A DNA stretch of 37,061 nt from a candidate division WWE3 bacterium RIFCSPLOWO2_01_FULL_39_13 (GCA_001772665.1 MEVH01000015.1:13223-50283); one strand, 5' to 3'; shown: positions 9,473-18,516, numbered from the stretch's first letter. Numbers and translations: made by a program. The notes: generated by a model not told the origin, from the sequence alone.

Positions 9473-9532
9473 TGGAGGCCCGTATCGGAATCGGTCGCCA
9501 CAGGCGACTTGCAGACTCATGCCTTACCTCCA
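9473..9532 (-). other. Truncated tRNA-Cys-like copy A
   Basis: Minus: TGGAGGTAAGGCATGAGTCTGCAAGTCGCCTGTGGCGACCGATTCCGATACGGGCCTCCA; start of an 86-bp tandem unit. Confidence 0.8.
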
Positions 9533-9558
9533 TCCATTATCTTATCCATCGCTATATC

Positions 9559-9618
9559 TGGAGGCCCGTATCGGAATCGGTCGCCGTAGGCGACTTGCAG
9601 ACTCATGCCTTACCTCCA
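9559..9618 (-). other. Truncated tRNA-Cys-like copy B
   Basis: Same as copy A except for the hairpin loop (plus strand CACAGG vs CGTAGG); exactly 86 bp from copy A and 86 bp before intact tRNA-Cys. Confidence 0.8.
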
Positions 9619-9644
9619 TCCATTATCTTATCCATCGCTATATC

Positions 9645-9718
9645 TGGAGGCCCGTATCGGAATCGAACCGATGGTGAGAGTTTTGCAGACTCATGCCTTG
9701 CCACTTGGCGAACGGGCC
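9645..9718 (-). tRNA. tRNA-Cys(GCA), CCA encoded
   Basis: GGCCCGT...ACGGGCC acceptor, GAGT-CTGCAAA-ACTC anticodon arm, ATCGG-TTCGATT-CCGAT T-arm, TCCA end. Confidence 0.95.
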
Positions 9719-9721
9719 ACA

Positions 9722-9976
9722 CTATAAATTTAAATTATCTCCTAACTTCTTTTTAATTTGCTCCCTTCCTCGTCCACTCTTGATAAACTTTTCTCTTCTT
9801 TCAGCTTCAAACTTTTTTTTATAACATTCAAAATAAATCAACACAGGTTTCTGCCCACGAGTTGTTCTAACCTGACCGTTTAAATGCTCTAGCATCCTCC
9901 TGTCTAAATTATTCGTATATCCATAATAAAACCTGTTATTCTTTTGTCTAAGGACATAGACATAATACATTTTCAC
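9722..9976 (-). CDS. Small GIY-YIG nuclease-domain protein
   Basis: YYVYVLRQKNNRFYYGYTNNLDRRMLEHLNG...ERREKFIKSGRGREQIKK; classic GIY-YIG/UPF0213 pattern. Confidence 0.9.
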   Translation of the reverse strand: MKMYYVYVLRQKNNRFYYGYTNNLDRRMLEHLNGQVRTTRGQKPVLIYFECYKKKFEAERREKFIKSGRGREQIKKKLGDNLNL

Positions 9977-9978
9977 CG

Positions 9979-10066
9979 AGACCCGTATCGGAATCGGTCA
10001 CCGTAGGCGACTTGCAGACTCATGCCTTACCACCCTCCTACGGCGGGCATGCTTGGCGAACGAGCC
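9979..10066 (-). other. tRNA-Cys-like copy C with two hairpin insertions
   Basis: Minus: GGCTCGTTCGCCAAG[CATGCCCGCCGTAGGAGGG]TGGTAAGGCATGAGTCTGCAA[GTCGCCTACGGTGAC]CGATTCCGATACGGGTCT; acceptor pairing kept through G-U pairs. Confidence 0.75.
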
Positions 10067-10088
10067 AAAGAATCTTTCTTCAAAGGAA

Positions 10089-10094
10089 ATTATA
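10089..10094 (-). promoter_or_regulatory. Candidate -10 box (TATAAT) for the tRNA/GIY-YIG transcript
   Basis: GGTATAATTTCC on minus strand, 22 nt upstream of copy C. Confidence 0.4.
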
Positions 10095-10166
10095 CCAATT
10101 AAAAGCTTTACTGGACACGCAAACCACGTCTTCGTCTATTCTTTGGGTCTATGATATTATCTTTCT

Positions 10167-11012
10167 GTGGATCTAAAAGAAATTGAGGCAAAATCCATTC
10201 TTGTTAAATCGAATCTTCCTGATACCGATTATGTAATAAATCCATACACTGGATGCAGTTTTGGATGCACTTATTGCTACGCCAGCTTTATGGGCAGGTT
10301 CAACGGAAAAACTTTTGATGACTGGGGGAAATATGTCTTTGCAAAAACCAATGCTCCTAAGCTTCTAGAAAGACAAATCAAAAGTATTAAAAACAAAGGC
10401 AAAGGAAAAACTGTTTTTCTAAGCTCAGTAACGGATCCTTATCAAGGGATAGAGGCTAAATATAAACTCACGCGACAATGTTTACAGACACTTTTCGAAC
10501 ATGACTTTCAAGGACTAGTTGCAATACTTACTAAATCAGATTTAGTTTTAAGGGATTTAAACATCCTCCAAAAGCTACACCATGTGGAGGCTGGATTAAC
10601 TATCACGTCAACTGACGACTCTATTTCAAGGTATTTTGAAAAATATGCTCCCGCAGTGTCTAGAAGACTGAAGGCTTTAGCCACACTTAACAAAGCTAAA
10701 ATTTCTACGTATGCATTTATCGGCCCTTTGCTCCCTCACTATATCAGCAAAGAAAAGGAACTGGACAAACTGCTAAAGGCGATTGCCGACACAGGCACAA
10801 AAGAAGTCTACGTAGAGCATATTAATTTGACCAGTTACATATTGGGAAGACTCAGAAAAGAAATGAAAAATGCCGATCCGAAAATTTTAGACACATTCTA
10901 TAAATCCAAAAACAAAAAATACCAAGAAGAACTGGACAAAATAGTAGAGGATTTGTGTAAGAAGCACAAACTTAAGATTCGTCTAGGGAAAACCATAAAA
11001 CATGGGCAATAG
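10167..11012 (+). CDS. Radical SAM protein, SplB/Rv2578c-like
   Basis: NPYTGCSFGCTYCYA (CxxxCxxC) and FLSSVTDPYQGIEAKYKLTRQCL; GTG start. Confidence 0.8.
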   Translation: MDLKEIEAKSILVKSNLPDTDYVINPYTGCSFGCTYCYASFMGRFNGKTFDDWGKYVFAKTNAPKLLERQIKSIKNKGKGKTVFLSSVTDPYQGIEAKYKLTRQCLQTLFEHDFQGLVAILTKSDLVLRDLNILQKLHHVEAGLTITSTDDSISRYFEKYAPAVSRRLKALATLNKAKISTYAFIGPLLPHYISKEKELDKLLKAIADTGTKEVYVEHINLTSYILGRLRKEMKNADPKILDTFYKSKNKKYQEELDKIVEDLCKKHKLKIRLGKTIKHGQ

Positions 11013-11209
11013 AGATAGAATTAATCTAAGTAGAGATTTACTCCTTTCGACTCCTCTTCTTGTCATCCCAATCGCTCAACTGCCAACTACTTATTGACAC
11101 TCTCTGGGTTGGTCTGCTATATTTTGACCCGATAGTATAAATATTAGTTATTATTTCGAGGATAATTGGCGCTTTCAAAAATCTGAAAACCCCAATTCCA
11201 AAAACAAAT

Positions 11210-11503
11210 ATGAAGATAAAACCTATATCAGATAAGGTCGTTCTTAAACTTTTAGATCCTAAAGAAAAAACCTCAGGAGGAATTTACCTCCCAGACGAAG
11301 CCCAAGAAGAAACACATTTAGCAGAAGTCATAGCAGTCGGCGAAGGAAGATTTTCTGAAAGCGGACAGCTCATAAAACCCGGCGTTAAAAAAGGCCAGAA
11401 AGTCCTTATCAAAGGCAAATGGGCCGGAGACAACGTAACCATAGACGGCGTCGAATACAAAATAGTCAGCGACACCGACATTTTAGCTGTAGTCGAAGAT
11501 TAG
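11210..11503 (+). CDS. groES: Co-chaperonin GroES
   Basis: KIKPISDKVVLKLLDPKEKTSGGIYLPDEAQEE...VDGVEYKIVSDTDILAVVED. Confidence 0.97.
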   Translation: MKIKPISDKVVLKLLDPKEKTSGGIYLPDEAQEETHLAEVIAVGEGRFSESGQLIKPGVKKGQKVLIKGKWAGDNVTIDGVEYKIVSDTDILAVVED

Positions 11504-11581
11504 TTGCTTAGTTTAAAAAATATCAATTAGTTCAAGAAGCTATAGTATTTTTCTCTAACTTCTTGGGATCACAAATAAAAT

Positions 11582-13213
11582 ATGCCAAAACAAATTATAT
11601 ACAAACAGGAAGCCCAGACAAAACTCAAAAAAGGAGTAGACGCAGTTGCAAACGCAGTCGGCGCAACCATGGGTCCGCTCGGTCGGAATGTCGGGTTGGA
11701 AAAAACATGGGGAGCTCCAACTGTAACCCACGATGGCGTAACCGTAGCAAAAGAAATTGAGCTTAAAGACAAATTCGAAAACATTGGGGCAAAGCTCGTT
11801 TTAGAAGCAGCCACCAAAACCAATGATGTTGCAGGCGATGGAACCACTACTGCTATACTTATCGCCCAGGCGCTTGTTGAATCAGGACTCAAAAATGTCG
11901 CAGCAGGAGCCAATCCAATGTTTGTCCGCCGTGGCCTTGAAAAAGCGGTCAAAGAAGTAACTGCAAAAATCAAAGAAATGGCAAAAGATATAAAAGTGGA
12001 TGAACGCACACAGGTAGCAACCAACTCAGCGCAGGATCCGCAGATCGGCAAAATAATCGCCGACGCCATGCAGAAAGTCGGCCCTGACGGCGTAATCACC
12101 ATAGAAGAAGGCCGAAGCCTTGAAATGGAGCTAGAAACCAAAGAAGGAATGAACTTCGACAATGGCTATTTATCGGCATACTTCGTAACTGATCCCGACA
12201 AGATGGTCGCAGAGATTGAAGATGCACATATTCTTATAACTGATAAAAAAATAAGCACCCTTCAGGATCTGGTTCCAATGCTCGAGAATCTCGTTAAGTT
12301 AACGCAGAATCTTGTAATAATTGCAGAGGATATCGAAGGCCAGGCTCTAGCCACTCTAGTAGTCAATAAACTGCGCGGATCTTTAAAGGTTCTTGCGGTA
12401 AAAGCTCCAGGATTCGGCGATAGAAGAAAATCAATGCTTGAAGATATAGCAGCGGTCACCGGCGGGCAACTCATAAGCGATGATGTCGGCAGAAAGCTGG
12501 ATTCTGTGACTATTGAAGATCTCGGCCGTGCAGATAAAGTCATTTCAACCAAAGACGACACAACTATCGTCGGTGGAAAGGGAAACAAAGAATTAATCAA
12601 AGCACGCGAAAATCAGATCAGAAAAGAAATGGATGAATCTACAAGCGACTACGATAAAGAGAAACTGCAAGAAAGACTTGCAAAACTTATAGGAGGAGTC
12701 GCAATAATAAGCGTAGGCGCAGCAACTGAAGCAGAGATGAAAGAGAAAAAGTACCGTGTAGAAGACGCTGTCAATGCCACTCAGGCCGCAGTGGCCGAAG
12801 GCATTGTCCCAGGAGGAGGAGTCGCATTTCTTAAAGCAAGAAGGGTTTTAAACAGCCTTAAGCTTGACAAAGAGGAACAAGTGGGAGTTGAAATCCTTCA
12901 CGAGGCGCTTGAAAAGCCTTTCAGAAAGCTTGCCGAAAATGCCGGTCTTGAGCCCGGAATGTACATAAAAGAGATAGAGGATAATCTTTCTAAAAATATA
13001 GGACTTAATGTAATGACTGGAGTACTTGAAAATATGCTCGAAGCCGGGATAATTGATCCCGCGAAAGTAACCAGAAGCGCGGTGGAAAATGCCGTCAGCG
13101 TTGCTATAAGCATTATTACAACTGATGCATTAATTGCAGATGAACCTCAACCAGAAAAACCCGAACCAGGAGCCGGAGGCGGAATGCCGGGTGGCATGGG
13201 CGGAATGATGTAA
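11582..13213 (+). CDS. groEL: Chaperonin GroEL
   Basis: [36 protein letters not shown]-terminal [11 protein letters not shown]. Confidence 0.98.
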   Translation: MPKQIIYKQEAQTKLKKGVDAVANAVGATMGPLGRNVGLEKTWGAPTVTHDGVTVAKEIELKDKFENIGAKLVLEAATKTNDVAGDGTTTAILIAQALVESGLKNVAAGANPMFVRRGLEKAVKEVTAKIKEMAKDIKVDERTQVATNSAQDPQIGKIIADAMQKVGPDGVITIEEGRSLEMELETKEGMNFDNGYLSAYFVTDPDKMVAEIEDAHILITDKKISTLQDLVPMLENLVKLTQNLVIIAEDIEGQALATLVVNKLRGSLKVLAVKAPGFGDRRKSMLEDIAAVTGGQLISDDVGRKLDSVTIEDLGRADKVISTKDDTTIVGGKGNKELIKARENQIRKEMDESTSDYDKEKLQERLAKLIGGVAIISVGAATEAEMKEKKYRVEDAVNATQAAVAEGIVPGGGVAFLKARRVLNSLKLDKEEQVGVEILHEALEKPFRKLAENAGLEPGMYIKEIEDNLSKNIGLNVMTGVLENMLEAGIIDPAKVTRSAVENAVSVAISIITTDALIADEPQPEKPEPGAGGGMPGGMGGMM

Positions 13214-13233
13214 AACTCAGATATCTAAAAACT

Positions 13234-13276
13234 CCCGGAGGTTGTCCGAAAAAGCCTCCGGGGTTGACTCTTTTTT
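13234..13276 (+). terminator. Rho-independent terminator after groEL
   Basis: CCCGGAGG-N13-CCTCCGGG followed by GTTGACTCTTTTTT. Confidence 0.8.
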
Positions 13277-13300
13277 CCAACACAAATAATCTATCTATTA

Positions 13301-13744
13301 TTATAATGATATCTTCTTTATTACTGCATCGGGCTCCATTCTGATTACCCCAATTTTGTCAAAATCCTTGTCATATGAAATCACTATCCACTCTCGGCTT
13401 GAAACATTATCTATAGAGGATATTAATGCATCAATATACTTTACAGATTTATCGTTATAGATCCTAAGCGCACCTTCATAGTTGTACTTGTCCACGATAT
13501 CAAGCCCGTGGAGATTATGTATACTTTGAAGCGAGTAAATTACATCTTCTTTTGAAAGCCTGTAAAACGACTTCAGTGTCCAGACTATTTCCGCTAAAAT
13601 AATCCCTGCAGTAACCGATTTAACCTTATTCATTTTAACAAGCTTCAAAAACCCTACACAGTCATTAAACATTCGTGCATCATCTTTTATTATTGTTCTC
13701 AGAAAAATATTAGAGTCAATAAAATAGGTTTTAGACTCTTTCAT
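13301..13744 (-). CDS. PIN-domain protein (VapC-like toxin)
   Basis: YFIDSNIFLRTIIKDD N-terminus; overlaps AbrB-like gene by 14 bp. Confidence 0.75.
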   Translation of the reverse strand: MKESKTYFIDSNIFLRTIIKDDARMFNDCVGFLKLVKMNKVKSVTAGIILAEIVWTLKSFYRLSKEDVIYSLQSIHNLHGLDIVDKYNYEGALRIYNDKSVKYIDALISSIDNVSSREWIVISYDKDFDKIGVIRMEPDAVIKKISL

Positions 13745-13964
13745 AGTTTTTCTCTAACGATTCTCTCGCCAAAAGGATGGATTTATTTCCTTTCGACTTG
13801 AACTTTCCCGCAATATCAAGGATGTCATGCGTAGGCACAACTTTTATATTCTTCCCAAAAGCCTCTATCTTTACTTTGTCATAAATCTTTATTCCAAGAT
13901 TGTCCCTTATCGTTTTTGGAAGTGTTATCTGTCCTTTTTGAGTAACCGTAGTCACATAAGTCAT
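13731..13964 (-). CDS. AbrB/SpoVT-type antitoxin (VapB-like)
   Basis: TVTQKGQITLPKTIRDNLGIKIYDKVKIEA. Confidence 0.85.
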   Translation of the reverse strand: MTYVTTVTQKGQITLPKTIRDNLGIKIYDKVKIEAFGKNIKVVPTHDILDIAGKFKSKGNKSILLARESLEKNYERV

Positions 13965-14092
13965 ACCAACACTATAAGTATTACTGCGACCCTTGTCAAT
14001 ACCGGCTAGCGCAACTGAACAACCTTGAAGCCACAGAGATGCCTAAGTTCTAGACTCACTTTGTGTTAAAATCTCAATATTAAGATTAAGAT

Positions 14093-14818
14093 ATGCTGTC
14101 AGAAATTTTCAATAAATATCACATAGAACTTCTGAACGGGCTTAAGAAACATATTAAAAAAGAAGGATTGCAGAAACCCGAAAGCGGTAATAAGTACATT
14201 GGGACGAAAAGAATTTACTACAACATCAAGACAGAAGTAATAAACAATCTTGTAAAAAACTGGATAAAGGAGCATAAGAATCTTGGGATTTCTGAATACA
14301 CCGAATTGCTGAATTCCCTTTTTAAGGGCGAATCGCACGAGGAGTCTTCATTGGGAGGAAAACTCTTGGGATATCTGCCCAAATTAAGAAGTGAGCTGAA
14401 TCCACAAGCAATTGACAAATGGCTTGACAATGCAGATGGATGGGCAGAGGTGGACTGCATATGCCAGGCAAACTTTACCTCAAAAGAGCTCCTTCAGAAG
14501 TGGATTGAATGGGAAAATCTTATATCTAAATTCTCCACAGATAAAAACGTGCATAAAAAGCGCGCCAGCCTGGTCCTGCTGACAAAGCCAGCAAGACAAT
14601 CAGATGATTCTAGAATATCCAAACTCGCCTTTAAAAACATAGAAAAGCTGAAAGGTGAAAAAGACATTTTGATTACAAAAGCAGTTTCGTGGCTTCTGCG
14701 GGATCTTATAAAAAACCACCGCAGGCAAGTTGAAGACTATCTGTCGAAAAAAGGAGACTCACTTTCCAAAATTGCGGTGCGCGAAACTAAAAAAAAGCTT
14801 TTAACAGGAAGAAAGTGA
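14093..14818 (+). CDS. DNA alkylation repair protein, AlkD-like HEAT-repeat fold
   Basis: Helical protein with WAEVDCICQ and VSWLLRDLIKNHRRQVEDYLSKKGDSLSKIAVRETKKKL. Confidence 0.7.
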   Translation: MLSEIFNKYHIELLNGLKKHIKKEGLQKPESGNKYIGTKRIYYNIKTEVINNLVKNWIKEHKNLGISEYTELLNSLFKGESHEESSLGGKLLGYLPKLRSELNPQAIDKWLDNADGWAEVDCICQANFTSKELLQKWIEWENLISKFSTDKNVHKKRASLVLLTKPARQSDDSRISKLAFKNIEKLKGEKDILITKAVSWLLRDLIKNHRRQVEDYLSKKGDSLSKIAVRETKKKLLTGRK

Positions 14819-14933
14819 AAAATCCATTGGGACATTCCATCTTCGCGGATTGTAAATACTGCCTTTGAAGTTCGTTTACGACAAACCTCCTCAGCTACAC
14901 ACAAAATATGTCTGCGTGATAAACTTCTTGTAT

Positions 14934-16241
14934 ATGGATCAGGCTGAAAACAAAGTGCAGGATCCAGCTTTTCCTGCCAAAGATATTCCTAAAGAAAACT
15001 CAATGCTGCCGGATATGTCGGGAGAAGACAATGGAAGCAAGGTAAATCAGTCAGAATATGCAGAAAAATTACCATTATTTTCAAGACAGCAAATTAGAAA
15101 GTATATGTCTAAAGCTGTATTACTCTTCTTAATTATTTTTTTAATTCCCGCTGGAATTTTCGCATATAAAAAATTCTGGCCGATGACTCAAACGCCGACT
15201 CCTGCACCACCGCCCGATGAAAATCCAATAATCCCTCCTCCGCCCGAGAAACAACCTGTACTTTTGGCCTATGTGAAAAACCAGAAAGAAATATGGGTTG
15301 CCGACAGCAATGGTGAAAACAAAATAAAAGCTGCTGAGCTTCCCCCAGGATCTCTAAAAACTTTTACAGCTCTAAACTGGAAAGCCAAAGACAAAATCGC
15401 CTATTCAAGCTGTGAAGAAAAAACCGGATGTGACCTTGTCACCATCGATCTTAACGATAAATCAACATCCCTTGAAGACAGAACAAAAGCAACAATAATA
15501 AGAAAATTCACTTTCAGCACTGACGATAATTATTTGGCATACATAACCGATGACACTAAAAATACAAACTTATATCTTAGAACAGGCGCAATAACTTCAA
15601 GTCTGGCATCCTTTAGAACCGCTGTTGACGAAACAAAAGTCAAATCAAGGGTCTTGTTTACAAAAGACAATCAGTACGTTGTCTTTTCAACTCTCCGCAA
15701 AGACCTTATTCCTTCAAAAGAAGATAAAACCAAAATGACAGAACTTATATATCCAATAATTTATGCTTTCAGCCCAAATGGAGCAAAAGTAGACGAGATA
15801 AGAGACGCAGCCGATCCGTTCCTTGTTGAAAACAACCTAATAGGATACACACAATCAGGAAAGTTTTTATACAAAGAAATAGGATCAACCGAATTCTCTG
15901 AAATTACTGAATCATCTGGACTTCAACTGGTGATGTCTCCAGACAAAACCAAAATCGCCTACTGGAAGACAGATGATGAGTTTGCAACCTCTGTAGTCCT
16001 CGGATTATTTGAAACCAAAACAAATATCCACCGCAACATTATAAGGGGGGTAATCCTTCCCGTCTGGCTCAGTGATGATAAATTAATCGGAATAAAAGTA
16101 GACAACTGCATTGGTGAAAGCTGTCTGCTGTACGAATTTAAAACTGCAAGCATTGGAATCATTGATATAAACAACGGAAACATTCAGTTAATTGACCAGG
16201 GCAAATCCATTACCGAGGTTTCAACAAATAATGCCTATTAA
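14934..16241 (+). CDS. Single-pass membrane protein with TolB/WD40-like propeller domain
   Basis: TM (AVLLFLIIFLIPAGIFAY), proline-rich linker, repeated IAYxxx/IWVADSNGENKI beta-propeller-like motifs; start re-assigned to MDQAEN. Confidence 0.55.
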   Translation: MDQAENKVQDPAFPAKDIPKENSMLPDMSGEDNGSKVNQSEYAEKLPLFSRQQIRKYMSKAVLLFLIIFLIPAGIFAYKKFWPMTQTPTPAPPPDENPIIPPPPEKQPVLLAYVKNQKEIWVADSNGENKIKAAELPPGSLKTFTALNWKAKDKIAYSSCEEKTGCDLVTIDLNDKSTSLEDRTKATIIRKFTFSTDDNYLAYITDDTKNTNLYLRTGAITSSLASFRTAVDETKVKSRVLFTKDNQYVVFSTLRKDLIPSKEDKTKMTELIYPIIYAFSPNGAKVDEIRDAADPFLVENNLIGYTQSGKFLYKEIGSTEFSEITESSGLQLVMSPDKTKIAYWKTDDEFATSVVLGLFETKTNIHRNIIRGVILPVWLSDDKLIGIKVDNCIGESCLLYEFKTASIGIIDINNGNIQLIDQGKSITEVSTNNAY

Positions 16242-17823
16242 AGAAGAAACAATTGAAGGATCTGCAGGAAGAAGGCATCCTGTTCCGCAAAATGTAATGG
16301 ATGTCGAATTCAAAGTTGTTGGAGACCTGACGGTAAGACAGCTCATGTACCTGTTCGCAGGGATGAGCCTTGCCTACATATTCCATAAATCCGGGCTTCC
16401 TGCATTCTGGAGATGGGTATTTATGCTTCTTATTGGAGGATTATCTGTTGCTGTTGCATTCGTTCCGATACAGGAAAGAAGCCTTGATAAATGGCTTATC
16501 AGTTTTATAAAGGCGATGACCGGTCCTGGGCAGAGAGTCTGGAGAAAATCTTACACTCCTCCCGCATATTTTCTGGCTGACTATGCGCAGATAATTAGAA
16601 ATGAAATTATTACTCTAACACCTGCCAAAAGCCGCAGCAAACTCGACGAATATCTTGGCCAGCTGCCAGAAATCCAAACCGATATAGACAAATATGAAGA
16701 TATGAATCTTAAAAACATACATTCGGCATTTGCAAGCTCAACTGCCGATCTGCCGATTGATATACCTCAATCAGATAGACTCCCAGACATGAGAGGCACC
16801 CCAGCAGTTGCTCTAGAAACCCAAGAGGAACCCGAACCATCTGAACTTCCAGAATTTAAGCTTCCAGGGATAAAAACTTCTGAGGCAAAGACACCCGAAG
16901 TCAAGACTTTGAAACCCGCCAAAAAGAAAATGGATCAGGATGAAATAGAATCAAAGCTTGATTTTATGGAAGGATTCGACAGACGCCCGGTTAAAATCGA
17001 CATTACATCTCCGGGTCCGATAGATAGAGCTTTAGTCAATCTTCCGCCTGAATTAAGGGGAGAAATAAATATAGCCACCAAATCAAAACTTCCCACAACA
17101 ATTCTCACAGAAGATGTAGAAGAAATAAAAAGACAGGAAGACAAGCTTGCAAAACAGGCAGGCGAACTTCTCGAGGTTATGAAGAAGGCGAGAGTACAGC
17201 TTAAATACAGCGCAGACGATCCTTCTCAGAATGAAGGAAGAATAGAATTTTACAGGACAAAATACGAAAACATTTCAAAGGAAAGAGAAAAAATATCAGA
17301 AAAAATAAGCCAGAGCAAAGGAAAAGGCATAGACCAGGATCAGGCAGACAATGTTTCTCTAGAAGTTAAAGACACCGTGAAATCTCTGACAGAAAACAAC
17401 CGTAACCTGAAAAATAAGCTAACACAGATACAATCAGAACTGGATTTTCTTAAAGACAAAGCAAAGCAGATTGAAATGGCAGGAAGTCAAAGCACATCAA
17501 CAACTCCAGCCGACACCGGATCAGGATTAGCTGCTTCTCCAATCGGCTTTAATAATGCCGATCCAAATGTCATTACAGGAATAGTAAAAGGGAGGAGCGG
17601 AGATTTGGTTGAAGGCGCGGTAATTATAATAAAAGACGGTGACGGAGACGTTGTTAGAGCTCTAAAAACAAACAAGCTCGGCCAGTTCAAAACACAGACC
17701 TCTCTGCCAGACGGAAAATACACCATAGAAGTAATAAAAGGCGGAGAGAAGTTTGATATAATCTCGGTTAAAGCCACAGGAAAAAATATTCCACCAGTCT
17801 ATCTTGTTGCAAAAGAGACATAA
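16231..17823 (+). CDS. PrgI-family (VirB3-like) protein with coiled-coil and C-terminal carboxypeptidase-regulatory-like beta domain
   Basis: HPVPQNVMDVEFKVVGDLTVRQLMYLFAGMSLAYIF N-terminus; ITGIVKGRSGDLVEGAVIIIKDGDGDVVRALKTNKLGQFKTQTSLPDGKYTIEV C-terminus. Confidence 0.8.
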   Translation: MPIKEETIEGSAGRRHPVPQNVMDVEFKVVGDLTVRQLMYLFAGMSLAYIFHKSGLPAFWRWVFMLLIGGLSVAVAFVPIQERSLDKWLISFIKAMTGPGQRVWRKSYTPPAYFLADYAQIIRNEIITLTPAKSRSKLDEYLGQLPEIQTDIDKYEDMNLKNIHSAFASSTADLPIDIPQSDRLPDMRGTPAVALETQEEPEPSELPEFKLPGIKTSEAKTPEVKTLKPAKKKMDQDEIESKLDFMEGFDRRPVKIDITSPGPIDRALVNLPPELRGEINIATKSKLPTTILTEDVEEIKRQEDKLAKQAGELLEVMKKARVQLKYSADDPSQNEGRIEFYRTKYENISKEREKISEKISQSKGKGIDQDQADNVSLEVKDTVKSLTENNRNLKNKLTQIQSELDFLKDKAKQIEMAGSQSTSTTPADTGSGLAASPIGFNNADPNVITGIVKGRSGDLVEGAVIIIKDGDGDVVRALKTNKLGQFKTQTSLPDGKYTIEVIKGGEKFDIISVKATGKNIPPVYLVAKET

Positions 17824-18515
17824 TGGCCAGTAAAATCTTGGCGACAACACAGGAACATCTAGACATAGCCGATATAAAAGATAATATTGTTGTATTAAAA
17901 AACGGTGGTGCAGTCATAGTTCTTGAGACAACTGCAATAAACTTCGATCTTCTTTCGCTAAGAGAGCAGGATGCAGCCATCGCTGCCTTCAGCTCACTTT
18001 TGAATTCCCTTTCATTCCCTATACAAATTACAATGAGATCAAAAAGGATGGACATCAGCGACTATCTTGAAAAAGTTAAAGAAGTTGAAGCAAAACAATC
18101 AAGTTCGAAAATAAAAGAGCAAATAGTCGCCTATCGGACATTTATAAAAGATGAGCTTGTAACAAAAGGCGAAGTGCTGGACAAGAAATTTTATGTTTCT
18201 GTTCCTTACAAAACTTTCCTTCCGTCAAGCACGCCTTTTGGCTGGATTGAATCACTAATAGAAGGAAAGAAAAAAGGCCAAGGGAAAATAAATGTTGACA
18301 AAATTCTACAAGAAGCCAAAGCAGATCTTGCTCCAAAAATTGATTTTATGATAAAAGAATTTTCACGAATCGGGATCAAAGCTTTACAGCTTAATACGGC
18401 TGAGCTTATAAAATTGTTCTACGAGATATACAATAGCGAAACTTCGCAGACGCAAAAAATCCGCGGGGATATTAATGAGTATACTTCGGCGCTGGTAGAG
18501 CCAAAAATCGCATAA
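17823..18515 (+). CDS. VirB4/TraC N-terminal-domain-like protein (separate ORF)
   Basis: Between PrgI and the VirB4 ATPase; ALKNGGAVIVLETTAINFDLLS-type N-domain, 1 nt from the ATPase ORF. Confidence 0.6.
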   Translation: MASKILATTQEHLDIADIKDNIVVLKNGGAVIVLETTAINFDLLSLREQDAAIAAFSSLLNSLSFPIQITMRSKRMDISDYLEKVKEVEAKQSSSKIKEQIVAYRTFIKDELVTKGEVLDKKFYVSVPYKTFLPSSTPFGWIESLIEGKKKGQGKINVDKILQEAKADLAPKIDFMIKEFSRIGIKALQLNTAELIKLFYEIYNSETSQTQKIRGDINEYTSALVEPKIA

Positions 18516-18516
18516 A

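Noticed and set aside
9282-9756. Plus-strand ORFs 9282-9677 and 9424-9756 with apparent repeated peptide (VRIGRHRRL / ARIGIGRHRRLADSC)
   Set aside because: They are antisense translations of the tandem tRNA and tRNA-like sequences.
11094-11209. CIRCE/HrcA operator upstream of groES
   Set aside because: A TTGACA-18-TATATT promoter is present but no TTAGCACTC-N9-GAGTGCTAA-like inverted repeat was seen.
11284-13113. Minus-strand ORFs within groES/groEL (11284, 11569, 12262, 12898)
   Set aside because: Low-complexity S/P/A-rich antisense frames of conserved chaperonin genes.
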